64,000 nucleotides of DNA, from assembly GCF_902168175.1 (NCBI RefSeq), contig NZ_CABHOU010000025.1:372001-436000 (forward strand). The letters are read 5' to 3'. Positions 24,573 to 33,950 of this stretch are shown here, in pieces (positions within the stretch are counted from its first letter, which is position 1; every line of letters starts with the position of its first letter). Under the pieces are notes generated by a model. It did no database searches and had not been told where the DNA came from. It saw only the letters and a program-made list of their open reading frames with translations. The DNA comes from an uncultured Chitinophaga sp. Its GTDB lineage: Bacteria; Bacteroidota; Bacteroidia; Chitinophagales; Chitinophagaceae. A program made the position numbers and the translations under genes.

Positions 24573-25373
24573 ATGGCAAAACAACAAGGAATATTCCCCT
24601 TCACCGGGAAACTCGGAAACGTCATCGGCTACTATGCCAATGGCCAATATATTACCCGCAGCGCCCCTGGCGAAGTGCGGCAAACACAGGCTACCCGTTA
24701 TGCCTCCAAAGACTTCGGCAATGCCAGTAAGGCGGCGGCTACGCTGCGGCATGCCATAGCCCGCGAAATAGACCTTCGGCACGACAGCAGCTTCACTAAC
24801 CGCCTCAACAAGGCAATGGGCGAGGTATTGCGGGCAGACTGGCAACACCGTGCGGGCAAACGGGTGGTGCAAACAGGCAACCTGCAAAAACTGTCCGGCC
24901 TCCGCATCAACCGTAACTGTATTCTTAAGACCGACGTGCTGGTACAACGCACCTTCGACGGCAGCATAGCCGTTACCGTAGTGGACCCGACAGGCCAATT
25001 CCCGGCCAAAGTACAGCACATGCAGTTCCGCGCTATTGCTATATGCCCCGACTTCGCACTCGGTTTGTCTAAAACCATCGCATCCGAAAGCATCATGGTA
25101 CAAAAGCATGATGACCTGGGCGAGCTTGTCTTCAACATCCCCGTAAAGCCAGGCCAAACCGCCATCGTGATCGTAGAAGCAATTGCCTACAGCATGACCA
25201 TGGGCAGGTTAAGCAGGATGCAGTACAAGATCTATAACGCCGCAGATGTGGTAGCCGTAGTACCCGCGGTAAAAAAGGTGGCTGCAGGCAAGGATTACAG
25301 CAGTGCGCCGATGTTGTATGAGCATGCGCCATTCCCTTTAACAGGCATATTTTCCGCGGAAAGCCCTGGTTAG
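24573..25373 (+). CDS. Conserved hypothetical protein
   Basis: 266 residues with no signal peptide or membrane helix. The start (MAKQQGIFPFTGKLGNVIGYYANGQYITRS) is of a kind common in Bacteroidota hypothetical proteins, where a MAKQ-GI-G-IG motif precedes a phage-tail-like or scaffold-like beta region. The function is unknown. Single gene with a terminator hairpin downstream at 25439-25455. Confidence 0.65.
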   Translation: MAKQQGIFPFTGKLGNVIGYYANGQYITRSAPGEVRQTQATRYASKDFGNASKAAATLRHAIAREIDLRHDSSFTNRLNKAMGEVLRADWQHRAGKRVVQTGNLQKLSGLRINRNCILKTDVLVQRTFDGSIAVTVVDPTGQFPAKVQHMQFRAIAICPDFALGLSKTIASESIMVQKHDDLGELVFNIPVKPGQTAIVIVEAIAYSMTMGRLSRMQYKIYNAADVVAVVPAVKKVAAGKDYSSAPMLYEHAPFPLTGIFSAESPG

Positions 25374-25870
25374 CATTTACGTTTATGGGGATTAATTTGC
25401 TGTAAGGCCGGCCTTGCTGTTGAGAGAGGTATATCTGCACCGCTATTTTAGCGGTTTTTTTGTGTTTTGTGGCGATGGGTTTTCATTTTTTGAAGGATAA
25501 TTAAGGGTGATTTTTGGAGTGAGATGGGAAAAAGTTGCTTTTGCGGGGGCTTCGCGATGAGAGAATAGCAAGTCCGCGTTTTGTGCGGGGCATCTGTGAT
25601 TACAGTGGTGTTATAGTAATGGTACATCAGGCTCACAGTGGGTCTGGTACATATCAACAAAAAACGCCCCCTTCCTGTAGCCTACTCTTTTATATACAGT
25701 AGCCACTACTCTCTTTAGCAGGCTATCCGATATACAAATTGCTTTTGCTATGCTGAACAATCACGATATACAATTACAGTGCATAAACTTAACCTAAACT
25801 TCATCCTCTCTCCCACCTCCCCAGCCCCAAAATCCCGAAATTCGCGCCCTGATAAAAACGACTCAATCCA
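25374..25870. other. Intergenic region
   Basis: No gene is supported on either strand. Apart from the terminator at 25439-25461 I see nothing definite. The right end should hold the promoter of the phosphodiesterase gene. Confidence 0.5.
25439..25461 (+). terminator. Terminator of the hypothetical gene
   Basis: ACCGCTA and TAGCGGT pair around TTT, followed by a run of T. It lies 65 bases past the stop at 25373. Confidence 0.85.
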
Positions 25871-27217
25871 ATGAAGAAAGTTCTTCTCGCGCTCGGCGCT
25901 TTCCTGTTATGGAACACCGGCGCACACGCACAGGAAAAGCATGTGATCCTTATTAGCATAGATGGTTTAAGACCCGAATTTTATAAAGACCCTTCCTGGA
26001 ACATGGTGAACCTGCGCCAGGGAATGGCGGAAGGCAGTTATGCAGAGGGAGTAGACGGTGTATTCCCTACCGTTACTTATCCTTCGCACACCTCTATTAT
26101 TACTGGCGTAAAACCGCTGAAACACGGCGTACTTTACAATACACCTTCAGAACCTACCGGTGTTACGGGTAAATGGATATGGGACTATTCTACCATTAAA
26201 GTACCTACGATATTCAGCCAGGCGAATGCGAAGGGATTGAAAACGGCCTCTGTTTACTGGCCCGTATCCGCAGGCATGCCTGTTACCTACAACATCCCGG
26301 AATTCTGGTACCTGCCTGCAACAAAAGGCGGTAAGCGTATTACCATCAAAGCACTCAGAGATAGCAGCAAGCCAGCCGGATTATTTGAAGAAATAGAGCA
26401 ATTCGCTACCGGTAAAATCGAAGAAGAAAACTGGAACGATAACTATCTGACCATCGATCAGAACCTGGCCCGTGCCAGCGCTTACCTGATCACCAAATAC
26501 AAACCTTCGTTACTGGCGGTACACCTGGTAATGGTCGACCACTTTGAACACGAGCAGGGCCGTGAGGGCGATAAAGTACGCGCGGCGGTGGCCAATGCCG
26601 ACCATTGCGTTAAAGTGATCCGCGAAGCGGTAGAGAGAGCAGGTATTGCTGCCAACACTACGTTTATCGTGACCGGCGATCATGGGTTCGTGAACGTTCA
26701 TTCGAACCTGGCACCGAATGTATTGCTTGCTAAAGCAGGCCTGTATAATCCCGATAAACCGCAAGACTGGAAAGCATATTTTCATACTGCGGGCGGAGGG
26801 GCTTTCCTGCATCTGAAAGATAAGAACGATACTCAAACAAAAGAGAAAGTACTGCAACTGCTGAAGGGCTTACCTGCTGCTCAACAAAAAACCTTCATCA
26901 TTAAAACCCGTGACGAACTGGATGCCATTGGCGCTGATCCTACCGCTATACTGGGCATCACCACAGAACAGGGTTATGCCTTTTCCGGCGCTGCTACCGG
27001 CGAATTTATTCGTGCACGCAAAGGTGGCACGCATGGTTTTTATCCTGATTTTAAAGAGATACAAACAGGTTTTGTTGCCTTTGGTAAAAACATTAAGAAA
27101 GGTGTGGTGATCCCGAAAATGGGGCTGGTAGATATTGCACCGATCATCAGCAAACTGTTACAACTTGAGTTGCCTGCGGGTGACGGCGTGTTGTTGAATG
27201 GTGTGTTTGTGAAATAG
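25871..27217 (+). CDS. Secreted nucleotide pyrophosphatase/phosphodiesterase
   Basis: 448 residues. A signal peptide ends in GAHAQ. The alkaline phosphatase-type NPP domain follows: metal-binding Asp31 in ISIDGLRP, the nucleophile Thr69 in TVTYPSHTSIITG, MVDHFEHEQG, VTGDHGFVNVH and GGTHGFYPD. NPP enzymes hydrolyse phosphodiester or pyrophosphate bonds of nucleotides and lipids. It acts in the periplasm or outside and could supply phosphate. It is a single gene with its own terminator. Confidence 0.92.
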   Translation: MKKVLLALGAFLLWNTGAHAQEKHVILISIDGLRPEFYKDPSWNMVNLRQGMAEGSYAEGVDGVFPTVTYPSHTSIITGVKPLKHGVLYNTPSEPTGVTGKWIWDYSTIKVPTIFSQANAKGLKTASVYWPVSAGMPVTYNIPEFWYLPATKGGKRITIKALRDSSKPAGLFEEIEQFATGKIEEENWNDNYLTIDQNLARASAYLITKYKPSLLAVHLVMVDHFEHEQGREGDKVRAAVANADHCVKVIREAVERAGIAANTTFIVTGDHGFVNVHSNLAPNVLLAKAGLYNPDKPQDWKAYFHTAGGGAFLHLKDKNDTQTKEKVLQLLKGLPAAQQKTFIIKTRDELDAIGADPTAILGITTEQGYAFSGAATGEFIRARKGGTHGFYPDFKEIQTGFVAFGKNIKKGVVIPKMGLVDIAPIISKLLQLELPAGDGVLLNGVFVK

Positions 27218-27238
27218 TTTTTGGTACTATTATTACGG

Positions 27239-27270
27239 AGGCTGCCGCATTTTGTGGCAGCCTTTTTTTT
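27239..27270 (+). terminator. Terminator of the phosphodiesterase gene
   Basis: Eleven-base arms (27239-27249 and 27253-27263) with one G-T pair close a three-base loop, followed by eight T residues. Confidence 0.92.
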
Positions 27271-27452
27271 ATTCCCGGGAGAAAATTTATATTGCATTTG
27301 CCTTCCCAAAAAGACCTGCCCATCTTAATGTATTTGCTTTTAAAATAGCCCATTTAAATCAAATACAAGTTGTTGTTATAAAAGACTTTCGAGTTTAATA
27401 ATCAAATCGTTATGTCTGTTTAATGAAAAATTTGTTAACCTATAAGTTGCGC

Positions 27453-28001
27453 ATGGAAATTATTTGTATCTTTGAGAAGAGGCATTGTGAAGATGCTTTG
27501 TGGGCGATTAAATTTCATGAAAACATGCCCGATGAATTTAACCGGTTGTTTGGTTTATGGAATGATCATGAATACGTTAGCGCCTTCTGTGAAGCGCACG
27601 AAGACAAACTACAAAGTGTTTTTGGGCAGGGCGTTACAGTAAACGATGCGGTAGATGAGATTATCGATGAAGCGGTATTACTGGAGCGTCAACTTTATTA
27701 TTTTTTCCGGTACAAAAAATTACAGGAAATATTCAGACCACTCCATAATAACGTTTATATGCTACACGCTCTTCAACAATCCAAAGCAGCACCCATCCTG
27801 AAAAAACGGAGCCCTGCACTTAGGATTTATGCACTGAGAATGTCGGCCAATACATTCATCATCACCGGCGGCGCCATCAAAATGACCCGTACCATGTGGG
27901 AAATGGAGCATTTGCAAAAAGAACTGCGAAAGCTCAACATGGCGGTAACCTGGCTAAAAGAAAATGGCCTTCACTCATCTGAATCTTTAAACGACTTTTG
28001 A
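27453..28001 (+). CDS. Putative toxin of a HigB/RelE-like toxin-antitoxin pair
   Basis: 182 residues from the ATG at 27453; ten more codons are open upstream. The N-terminal 120 residues are helical and not recognised (MEIICIFEKRH, MPDEFNRLFGLW, AVDEIIDEAVLLE). The C-terminal part RIYALRMSANTFIITGGAIKMT matches the last strands of HigB/Gp49-type toxins, which cleave mRNA at ribosomes, so this is a larger relative with an added N-terminal region. Its stop lies one base before the start of an XRE-type gene, giving the toxin-then-antitoxin order seen in HigBA systems. Confidence 0.75.
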   Translation: MEIICIFEKRHCEDALWAIKFHENMPDEFNRLFGLWNDHEYVSAFCEAHEDKLQSVFGQGVTVNDAVDEIIDEAVLLERQLYYFFRYKKLQEIFRPLHNNVYMLHALQQSKAAPILKKRSPALRIYALRMSANTFIITGGAIKMTRTMWEMEHLQKELRKLNMAVTWLKENGLHSSESLNDF

Positions 28002-28002
28002 T

Positions 28003-28338
28003 ATGAATATTAACGATAAACTTCGCGAGCTGTCCGGTGGCAAAATGAGTTCCTGGATGGAAGAGGCGCCTGAAAGAATTGCATCCTGGGAGAGCTGGCG
28101 GCGAAACTCCGGGAAAATAGCCCTGCACGTGCTTCAAACGTTGAGGGATAAGAACATGAGTCAAACAGAACTCGCGACCCGTATGGGGGTTTCCCGGCAA
28201 CAAGTATCTAAAATCGTAAAAGGGCAGGAAAACTTCACGCTCGAAACGATCTACAAACTGGAAACTGCCCTCAACATCAAATTGATCACGATTGAGCCCT
28301 GGCCAGATAAGAAAAAGAGTTCTTCAAAGAAAAAATAA
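28003..28338 (+). CDS. XRE-family antitoxin
   Basis: 111 residues. A Cro/C1-type helix-turn-helix occupies about 45-95 (LRDKNMSQTELATRMGVSRQQVSKIVKG, then FTLETIYKLETALNI). The N-terminal 40 residues are the probable toxin-binding part, and the C-terminus is Lys-rich. It should neutralise the preceding protein and repress the pair. A hairpin terminator follows. Confidence 0.88.
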   Translation: MNINDKLRELSGGKMSSWMEEAPERIASWESWRRNSGKIALHVLQTLRDKNMSQTELATRMGVSRQQVSKIVKGQENFTLETIYKLETALNIKLITIEPWPDKKKSSSKKK

Positions 28339-28366
28339 AGCCGCGGCTAAACAACCGCGGCTCTCT
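28339..28366 (+). terminator. Terminator of the toxin-antitoxin pair
   Basis: AGCCGCGG and CCGCGGCT pair around eight bases between the convergent antitoxin and SusD-like genes, followed by TCTCTCATTTT. Confidence 0.7.
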
Positions 28367-28387
28367 CATTTTATCAACCATTTAAAA

Positions 28388-30415
28388 CTAATTATAGCCG
28401 GGATTCTGATAAGCCCTCTTCTCCTCTGCCGTTAATGGCTTACCATTAATGGTAGTCGCATCTATCTGTAAAGAAGGAATTGGCCTCAGCTTGTGAAAGT
28501 CTTTGACATTCGGCGCATCCAGGTTAAACAACACCGTGCGGGGAACCAGCGTTTCGGTACGCACCAGGTCTTCCCAACGGTAAAACTCACCACACAACTC
28601 TCTTGTACGTTCATTCAGCATAAAATGAATGAAACGGTCCGCAGTACTGGTAACTGTGGGTGGATACTGTTCACTCGCGGCATTGGTCGTAAACAGGTCC
28701 TCTGTTGCCGTCATAGCTGCCACCGTATTGGTTACATCGCCCTGTGTACCACCATGCACCTGCCAGAAGGCGGGATTTTTAAACTCCCCGTCTCTGTATG
28801 CAGCACGCCTTCTTACTTCGTTGATATAAGGCAGCGCTCTGCCATACTCTCCCTTACGTCCCAATGCCTCGGCAGCAATAAGATAGGTTTCGCCAAGGCG
28901 GGCCATGTTACCATTACGTACGCCTCTTTCCTCATTGTAGTTAGGTGTTACACGTACAGGATCGAGGTGCTTCACCAGTGCTAACCATTTATTATTGTTG
29001 ATGCCTTCTGCTAATGCACCGCCGGCTGCCCTGTAATAACGCGCATATACGTTAAAGCGGAAGCGGGTGGTATTGGCCAGTTCGGCAGCGGTAAGTGTAG
29101 TGTTCCTATCGTTCACAATAAACAATGCAGCCGTATCACCGTTACCGTAACGGGGTTTACCTATCAGTGCGGGCGTTGGTGCATCGGCAGCAGTGAACTT
29201 AGGCACTACGTTATCTGCAGCGGTAGTGCTGCCATTATTGCGATAGTACACGGTGCGGAAGCTCTTATAAAAACGCGAATCGTTCTTGCGGTCGAACAGG
29301 TCCATGGTATAATCGGTAGGCCTCAAACGACGGTAAGGACGCATATTGAAATTATCGACCGTTCTTAATAAACCTGCAATACCACCATCGTAAGCCATCA
29401 TATAAAACAAATGCGCACGGTTACCACTGCTGCTGTTAAGGCTCGATACATTACTGAACTGCGCTGCAAAAATGATTTCCTTGCTGGCCTGCGCGGCCTG
29501 GAACTCAGCATAGTCAACCGCATTTACGCCGCTCGCATAGTTGGTATTGTATGGAGGATCGCCGTTAACACCCACTGGCGGAGTGGTTACCTGCGGATAT
29601 CCTTTGGGATACACACCTTTCCATAGATTCATATAGTTGGGCTCCAATATGTAGTTGCCGGAGCTGATCACCAGGTCTGCAAAATAAAAAGCACTATCCA
29701 TATCGGTAGCCTGTTGACCACGCTGATCGGTTACGGCACTGCCACGGGTAAGGTATACTTTAGCGAGGAAGTGATTGGCCGCACCTTTTGTTGCCCTGCC
29801 TAAATCTGAGGTAAGCGGTGCCAGTGTTTCGGAAGCATATCGCAGGTCGGCAATGATCTGTTTGTACACATCGGCCACACTTGCCTTGGGAAAATCGCTG
29901 CGGGCACCGGTAGCGGTGTTTAATACCAGGGGCACACTGCCAAACTGTTGTACGAGCTGGAAGTAATAAAAGGCCCTGAGAAAACGTAATTCAGCAATAC
30001 GCTGGTTCTTCGCCGCCTCGGTAGAGAGTGTGCGCGAAGCCGGGTTGTTGTAGAGGGGAAGGTTCTCAATCCCCAGGTTACAACGGTTAATACCGAAGTA
30101 GTTATTCGTCCATAAACCATCCAACAAACCCTGGGCGGGGTTCAGGAATGATTCGTCGTAGGTATTGTAAAACGAATAGTTAAACTGGTCGCCGAGGCGG
30201 AACTCGTCGGTACCAAAGTTGTATAATGCATACACCTGTTCGTTCTCATATTTCCAACGGGTACTGGCGTACGCCGATTTCACCAGGTCTTCGAGGCCCT
30301 GGTCGGTTTTATAGTAGTCGTATGTAAGGGTGCTTACCAGTTCTTCCTTCACGAACTTTTTGCAGGAAGTACCAAAGCTCAGCACACATATTATCAGTAA
30401 AAGATACTTTTTCAT
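28388..30415 (-). CDS. SusD/RagB-type glycan-binding lipoprotein
   Basis: 675 residues. A lipobox (FGTSCKKF) places the lipidated Cys at residue 18, so the protein sits on the outer membrane surface. The rest matches SusD-like proteins, with the helical TPR-type core around LRFLRAFYYFQLVQQFGSVPLV and the usual ending LRPIPSLQID before NPGYN. It starts 17 bases after its SusC partner and should form the lid of that transporter. The length is at the large end of the family. Confidence 0.95.
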   Translation of the reverse strand: MKKYLLLIICVLSFGTSCKKFVKEELVSTLTYDYYKTDQGLEDLVKSAYASTRWKYENEQVYALYNFGTDEFRLGDQFNYSFYNTYDESFLNPAQGLLDGLWTNNYFGINRCNLGIENLPLYNNPASRTLSTEAAKNQRIAELRFLRAFYYFQLVQQFGSVPLVLNTATGARSDFPKASVADVYKQIIADLRYASETLAPLTSDLGRATKGAANHFLAKVYLTRGSAVTDQRGQQATDMDSAFYFADLVISSGNYILEPNYMNLWKGVYPKGYPQVTTPPVGVNGDPPYNTNYASGVNAVDYAEFQAAQASKEIIFAAQFSNVSSLNSSSGNRAHLFYMMAYDGGIAGLLRTVDNFNMRPYRRLRPTDYTMDLFDRKNDSRFYKSFRTVYYRNNGSTTAADNVVPKFTAADAPTPALIGKPRYGNGDTAALFIVNDRNTTLTAAELANTTRFRFNVYARYYRAAGGALAEGINNNKWLALVKHLDPVRVTPNYNEERGVRNGNMARLGETYLIAAEALGRKGEYGRALPYINEVRRRAAYRDGEFKNPAFWQVHGGTQGDVTNTVAAMTATEDLFTTNAASEQYPPTVTSTADRFIHFMLNERTRELCGEFYRWEDLVRTETLVPRTVLFNLDAPNVKDFHKLRPIPSLQIDATTINGKPLTAEEKRAYQNPGYN

Positions 30416-30432
30416 AACTTCTTTTTTAAAAA

Positions 30433-33400
30433 TTAAAGGCCTAAACGCACACCAAACAACACGCTGCGGTAGTTAAACGAAGTGGGGCCCGGAGCGGAGG
30501 TGGAACTGGTGGGGTAAGAGGATAAGTAAGGAACGGTTTCCGGATCGGCCGTTTCGTAATCAGAAAACAGGAAGGGGTTGAGCACGTTTACATATGCGCT
30601 CAGGCTGGGTATCCTTAACTTATCCAATAACCTGCGCTGGAAGCGGTAAGTAAGGGAAATGTTTTTCACTCTTACAAAATCGCCTTTCCGGAAGCCCATT
30701 GCCTGCCAGTACTGCTGGATGTCGATGGTGTTATTGGCCTGTGCATACTCGTTAGACGGGTTTTCCGGTGTCCAGTAATTCACTTTAAAGGATTGATAAC
30801 GGCCGTTCAGACTGGGCCTCATCTCCCTTATCAGCGATCCCTGACGCATATATACAAACACGTTTAACTCGAAACCTTTATAACTAACGGTGTTACTGAT
30901 GCTGGCTGTCCACCTGGGATTGTGCGAACCGAGTACCTGTTTGTCCAGCTCTGTAATAAGGGTATCAGCATTTAAATCGGCTACATAGGCACGGCCCGGC
31001 TGGTAAGCTGCATTTGTTTTGTTACCGGTTTTTTGCCAGAAGTAATCGTACAATATGCCTCCTTTAACGGTATCTGCATACTGGAACACTCCTTTGAAAT
31101 TATAATCGTAATAAATGCTCAGCGGCTGACCAATGAACCACTGGCTCGCTATATTATCATTCTTAGTTTCCAGGCGATTGATCATCTCTTTATTCAACCC
31201 GAATATGAAATCGGTCGACCACATAAAGCCATCGGGTTTATTAATATTGAGGGTCGACAAACTGAACTCGATCCCTTTATTTTCTACCTCACCCACATTC
31301 ACCTGCACCGTGGAAAACCCGCTGGTAGAAGGTAAACGTTTACTCAGTATCTGGTTACTTTTTGTTTGATACAAATCCACCGTACCGCTGATGCGGTTGT
31401 TCAGGAAACCGAAGTCGAGCCCGATGTTGGCGGAATTTGTTTTTTCCCAGGTAATATCCAGCGGCAGGGTGTTGGGGCCATAACCCTGTGCGGCAGAAGG
31501 CCCGAAATTATACGGCGTTCTTACCAGCGTACCGCCTGCCAGGTAGGGACTGATACCGGCATTACCTACAGAACCGTAACCCAGTCTGAGTTTCAGGTTG
31601 TCCACGTAACTAACGTCCTGCATAAACTTCTCCTGGTTAATTCTCCACGACAATGCACCGGAGGGGAATACCTGGTGCTGGTTGCCGGCTGGCAGTACAG
31701 ACGACCAGTCGTCGCGTACGGTAAAGGTGAGCAGGTATTTATCATCATACCCATAGTTGATCCTGCCGAAATACGACCAGTTCTGCGACTGTGTAAATAT
31801 GCCCTGCGCCTGGTTAGGTGTGGTAGCAGAGTTATTCTGCAGAGAATGCCATTTCTGACTTTCGTAGATCAACTGGTCCGCACTTACAGAATTTTCTTCA
31901 AACCTGTTTTTCACAAACTCCTGTCCTACCACGAGGTTCAGCGCATGTTTCTGCGCAATACGCGTATCGTACGTAAGGAACTGCTGTGCCGACCATGTAA
32001 AGTAATTGCGGGTAGTATAGCTGGCGGTAGATGTACCGCCTACCCTGGCAGAAGAAACCGAGCCGCTGAAGGCACCAATCGTTACGTTAGAGAAATCGAT
32101 ATTCGCCGCCGCCCTGAACTTCAGGCCCTTGAGGAGTTGCACCTCACCGAATATGTTTGGGATAGCGCGATTGATACGCGTTTCATTAAATATCGTGTTG
32201 ATATCGTTCAAAGGGTTTACGATATTGGCATCGTTGCCTGGTGTCAGAATAAATGCGCCCGTACTGTCGTAAGGCTGTGCGATGGGCAGCATGCCTGAGG
32301 CATTACGGTACACAGTAGGGCCCGTATTCTGGATGGCAAAGGAATAAAGCATACCACCACCAAAGTTCACCACATCATGCGGTTTTACGTCCGCATTCAG
32401 GCTAAATGAATAGCGGTTGTAATCCTGTCCCTTCTCCAAACTCTTCTGATCGAAGTAACCTGCAGAAAAAGAGCCTTTGAATTTATCGGTACCACCGCGC
32501 ACCGTAATGTTATGGTTATTGGTGATACCTGTTTGCAGGCCGTTCTTTTGCCAGTCATACCCTCTCACTTTATTCGGGTCATAAATAGCAACACTATCTA
32601 ATACCGCGAGGCGAAGGTCCGCGAGCATTTTTCTCTCCTCTGCCGTAGTAGCACGTTTAGCTGCAATGTTACGCGACCGGTCTATCCAGGTATAACCATC
32701 TGCCACACTCTGCCAGGTGTAATAATCCTGCCTGGCACCAAACAGTACAGAGTCGATCGAGGGATCGGGGAAGTAATAGCTGGGATTAGTAGGCGTAGCG
32801 CCGCTTAGTGATTTGTTATACGAGCGCGAACCAAATTGCGCATCGCGCCGCATTTGCGCATAACCGGCTGCATCAAATACTTCGAGCGGACGGATAATAT
32901 TATCGAAAGAAACCTTTCCGTCATATTCCACCGTTACCCTGCCAGCCTTACCTTTTTTGGTAGTCACCTGTATAACACCGTTCGCACCGCGCGATCCGTA
33001 AATCGCGGTGGCCGACGCATCTTTCAGTACATCTATACTTTCGATGTCTAAGGGGTTAAGGTCGTTAATACTGGAAGAGATGGGCACACCATCCACTACC
33101 ACCAGCGGATCGTTGGTAGCCACCAGCGAGCGGTTACCACGAATACGAATGGTACCGCCGGAGCCCGGACGAAAAGAGCTGGGGGTGGATACAAGTCCCG
33201 GGATACGCCCCTGCAAAGCCTGTGTAAGGTTCGGGGTGGGAATTTCCCGTAACTTGTTTTCACCAACAGAAGCCACCGATCCTGTTACATCTCCTTTTCT
33301 GCGCGTACCATATCCTACCACTACTACATCCTGTAGCGAGGCAGTGTTAGGTTGCATAGAGATGCTGAGGGACTGGCCTGTTACTTTTATTTCCTGGGTA

Positions 33401-33657
33401 AGGTAACCTATATATGTTACTACCAGGCTGCTGGCTGTTACGCCGCTAATCGAAAACGTACCGTCTTTCTTTGTAATTGCGTTGTTGGTTAATCCTTTCT
33501 GTTGAATCGTAGCGCCTTCGAGGGGAATTCCATTTTCATCTGTTACCCTCCCGGTAACTGTGGTCGCAGACTGTGCGAATAATACTGAATGAGAAGTGAG
33601 GGTTAGCAGAACGAGCATGAGCAGCCTGTTCCGCCACTGTATCAGTTTGGGATTCAT
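30433..33657 (-). CDS. SusC/RagA-type TonB-dependent transporter
   Basis: 1074 residues. A signal peptide is followed by a carboxypeptidase-regulatory domain (VTGRVTDENGIPLEGATIQQKG), the plug with DVVVVGYGTRRKGDVTGSVASV, and LVVVDGVPISSSINDLNPLDIESIDVLKDASATAIYGSRGANGV, then a long barrel ending in FGVRLGL. It imports oligosaccharides across the outer membrane with SusD and TonB energy. It is divergent from GH105, PL22 and DUF4861 genes, which suggests pectin or rhamnogalacturonan fragments as substrate. Confidence 0.95.
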   Translation of the reverse strand: MNPKLIQWRNRLLMLVLLTLTSHSVLFAQSATTVTGRVTDENGIPLEGATIQQKGLTNNAITKKDGTFSISGVTASSLVVTYIGYLTQEIKVTGQSLSISMQPNTASLQDVVVVGYGTRRKGDVTGSVASVGENKLREIPTPNLTQALQGRIPGLVSTPSSFRPGSGGTIRIRGNRSLVATNDPLVVVDGVPISSSINDLNPLDIESIDVLKDASATAIYGSRGANGVIQVTTKKGKAGRVTVEYDGKVSFDNIIRPLEVFDAAGYAQMRRDAQFGSRSYNKSLSGATPTNPSYYFPDPSIDSVLFGARQDYYTWQSVADGYTWIDRSRNIAAKRATTAEERKMLADLRLAVLDSVAIYDPNKVRGYDWQKNGLQTGITNNHNITVRGGTDKFKGSFSAGYFDQKSLEKGQDYNRYSFSLNADVKPHDVVNFGGGMLYSFAIQNTGPTVYRNASGMLPIAQPYDSTGAFILTPGNDANIVNPLNDINTIFNETRINRAIPNIFGEVQLLKGLKFRAAANIDFSNVTIGAFSGSVSSARVGGTSTASYTTRNYFTWSAQQFLTYDTRIAQKHALNLVVGQEFVKNRFEENSVSADQLIYESQKWHSLQNNSATTPNQAQGIFTQSQNWSYFGRINYGYDDKYLLTFTVRDDWSSVLPAGNQHQVFPSGALSWRINQEKFMQDVSYVDNLKLRLGYGSVGNAGISPYLAGGTLVRTPYNFGPSAAQGYGPNTLPLDITWEKTNSANIGLDFGFLNNRISGTVDLYQTKSNQILSKRLPSTSGFSTVQVNVGEVENKGIEFSLSTLNINKPDGFMWSTDFIFGLNKEMINRLETKNDNIASQWFIGQPLSIYYDYNFKGVFQYADTVKGGILYDYFWQKTGNKTNAAYQPGRAYVADLNADTLITELDKQVLGSHNPRWTASISNTVSYKGFELNVFVYMRQGSLIREMRPSLNGRYQSFKVNYWTPENPSNEYAQANNTIDIQQYWQAMGFRKGDFVRVKNISLTYRFQRRLLDKLRIPSLSAYVNVLNPFLFSDYETADPETVPYLSSYPTSSTSAPGPTSFNYRSVLFGVRLGL

Positions 33658-33950
33658 AAATCGTGGTATTTAAATAAAGAACTTTAGATTGATACGTTAA
33701 ATTATAATGGATGCAGCTATTTAGCGTCCTGCTCTATCCTGTTTGATACTTTTTTACCCGTTCTTTAAATTGTACCAATGACACTTACATAGTATTTCCG
33801 GGCCATGTAGGTACAGGATGCACAAAATGATCACAATTTATATATTGCTAATCTGTACAGTTCCACGGGCAGAGATAATACGCGTTATGAACAATACTGT
33901 ACACGATTTACGGGCTACAAATGACTTATAAATTTCCAATTTCCACACAT
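33658..33950. promoter_or_regulatory. Divergent regulatory region of the pectin locus
   Basis: This region separates susC from the divergent GH105 gene, so it must hold both promoters. It is A+T rich. I could not find a convincing TTTG/TAnnTTTG pair or operator on either strand. Confidence 0.5.

Noticed and set aside
25448-25660. Minus-strand frame in the gap before the phosphodiesterase
   Set aside because: It begins within a terminator region and is low in complexity (Lys/Thr/Gln rich).
31366-32298. 310-codon + strand frame inside susC
   Set aside because: It is antisense to a clear SusC barrel and is a by-product of its codon use.
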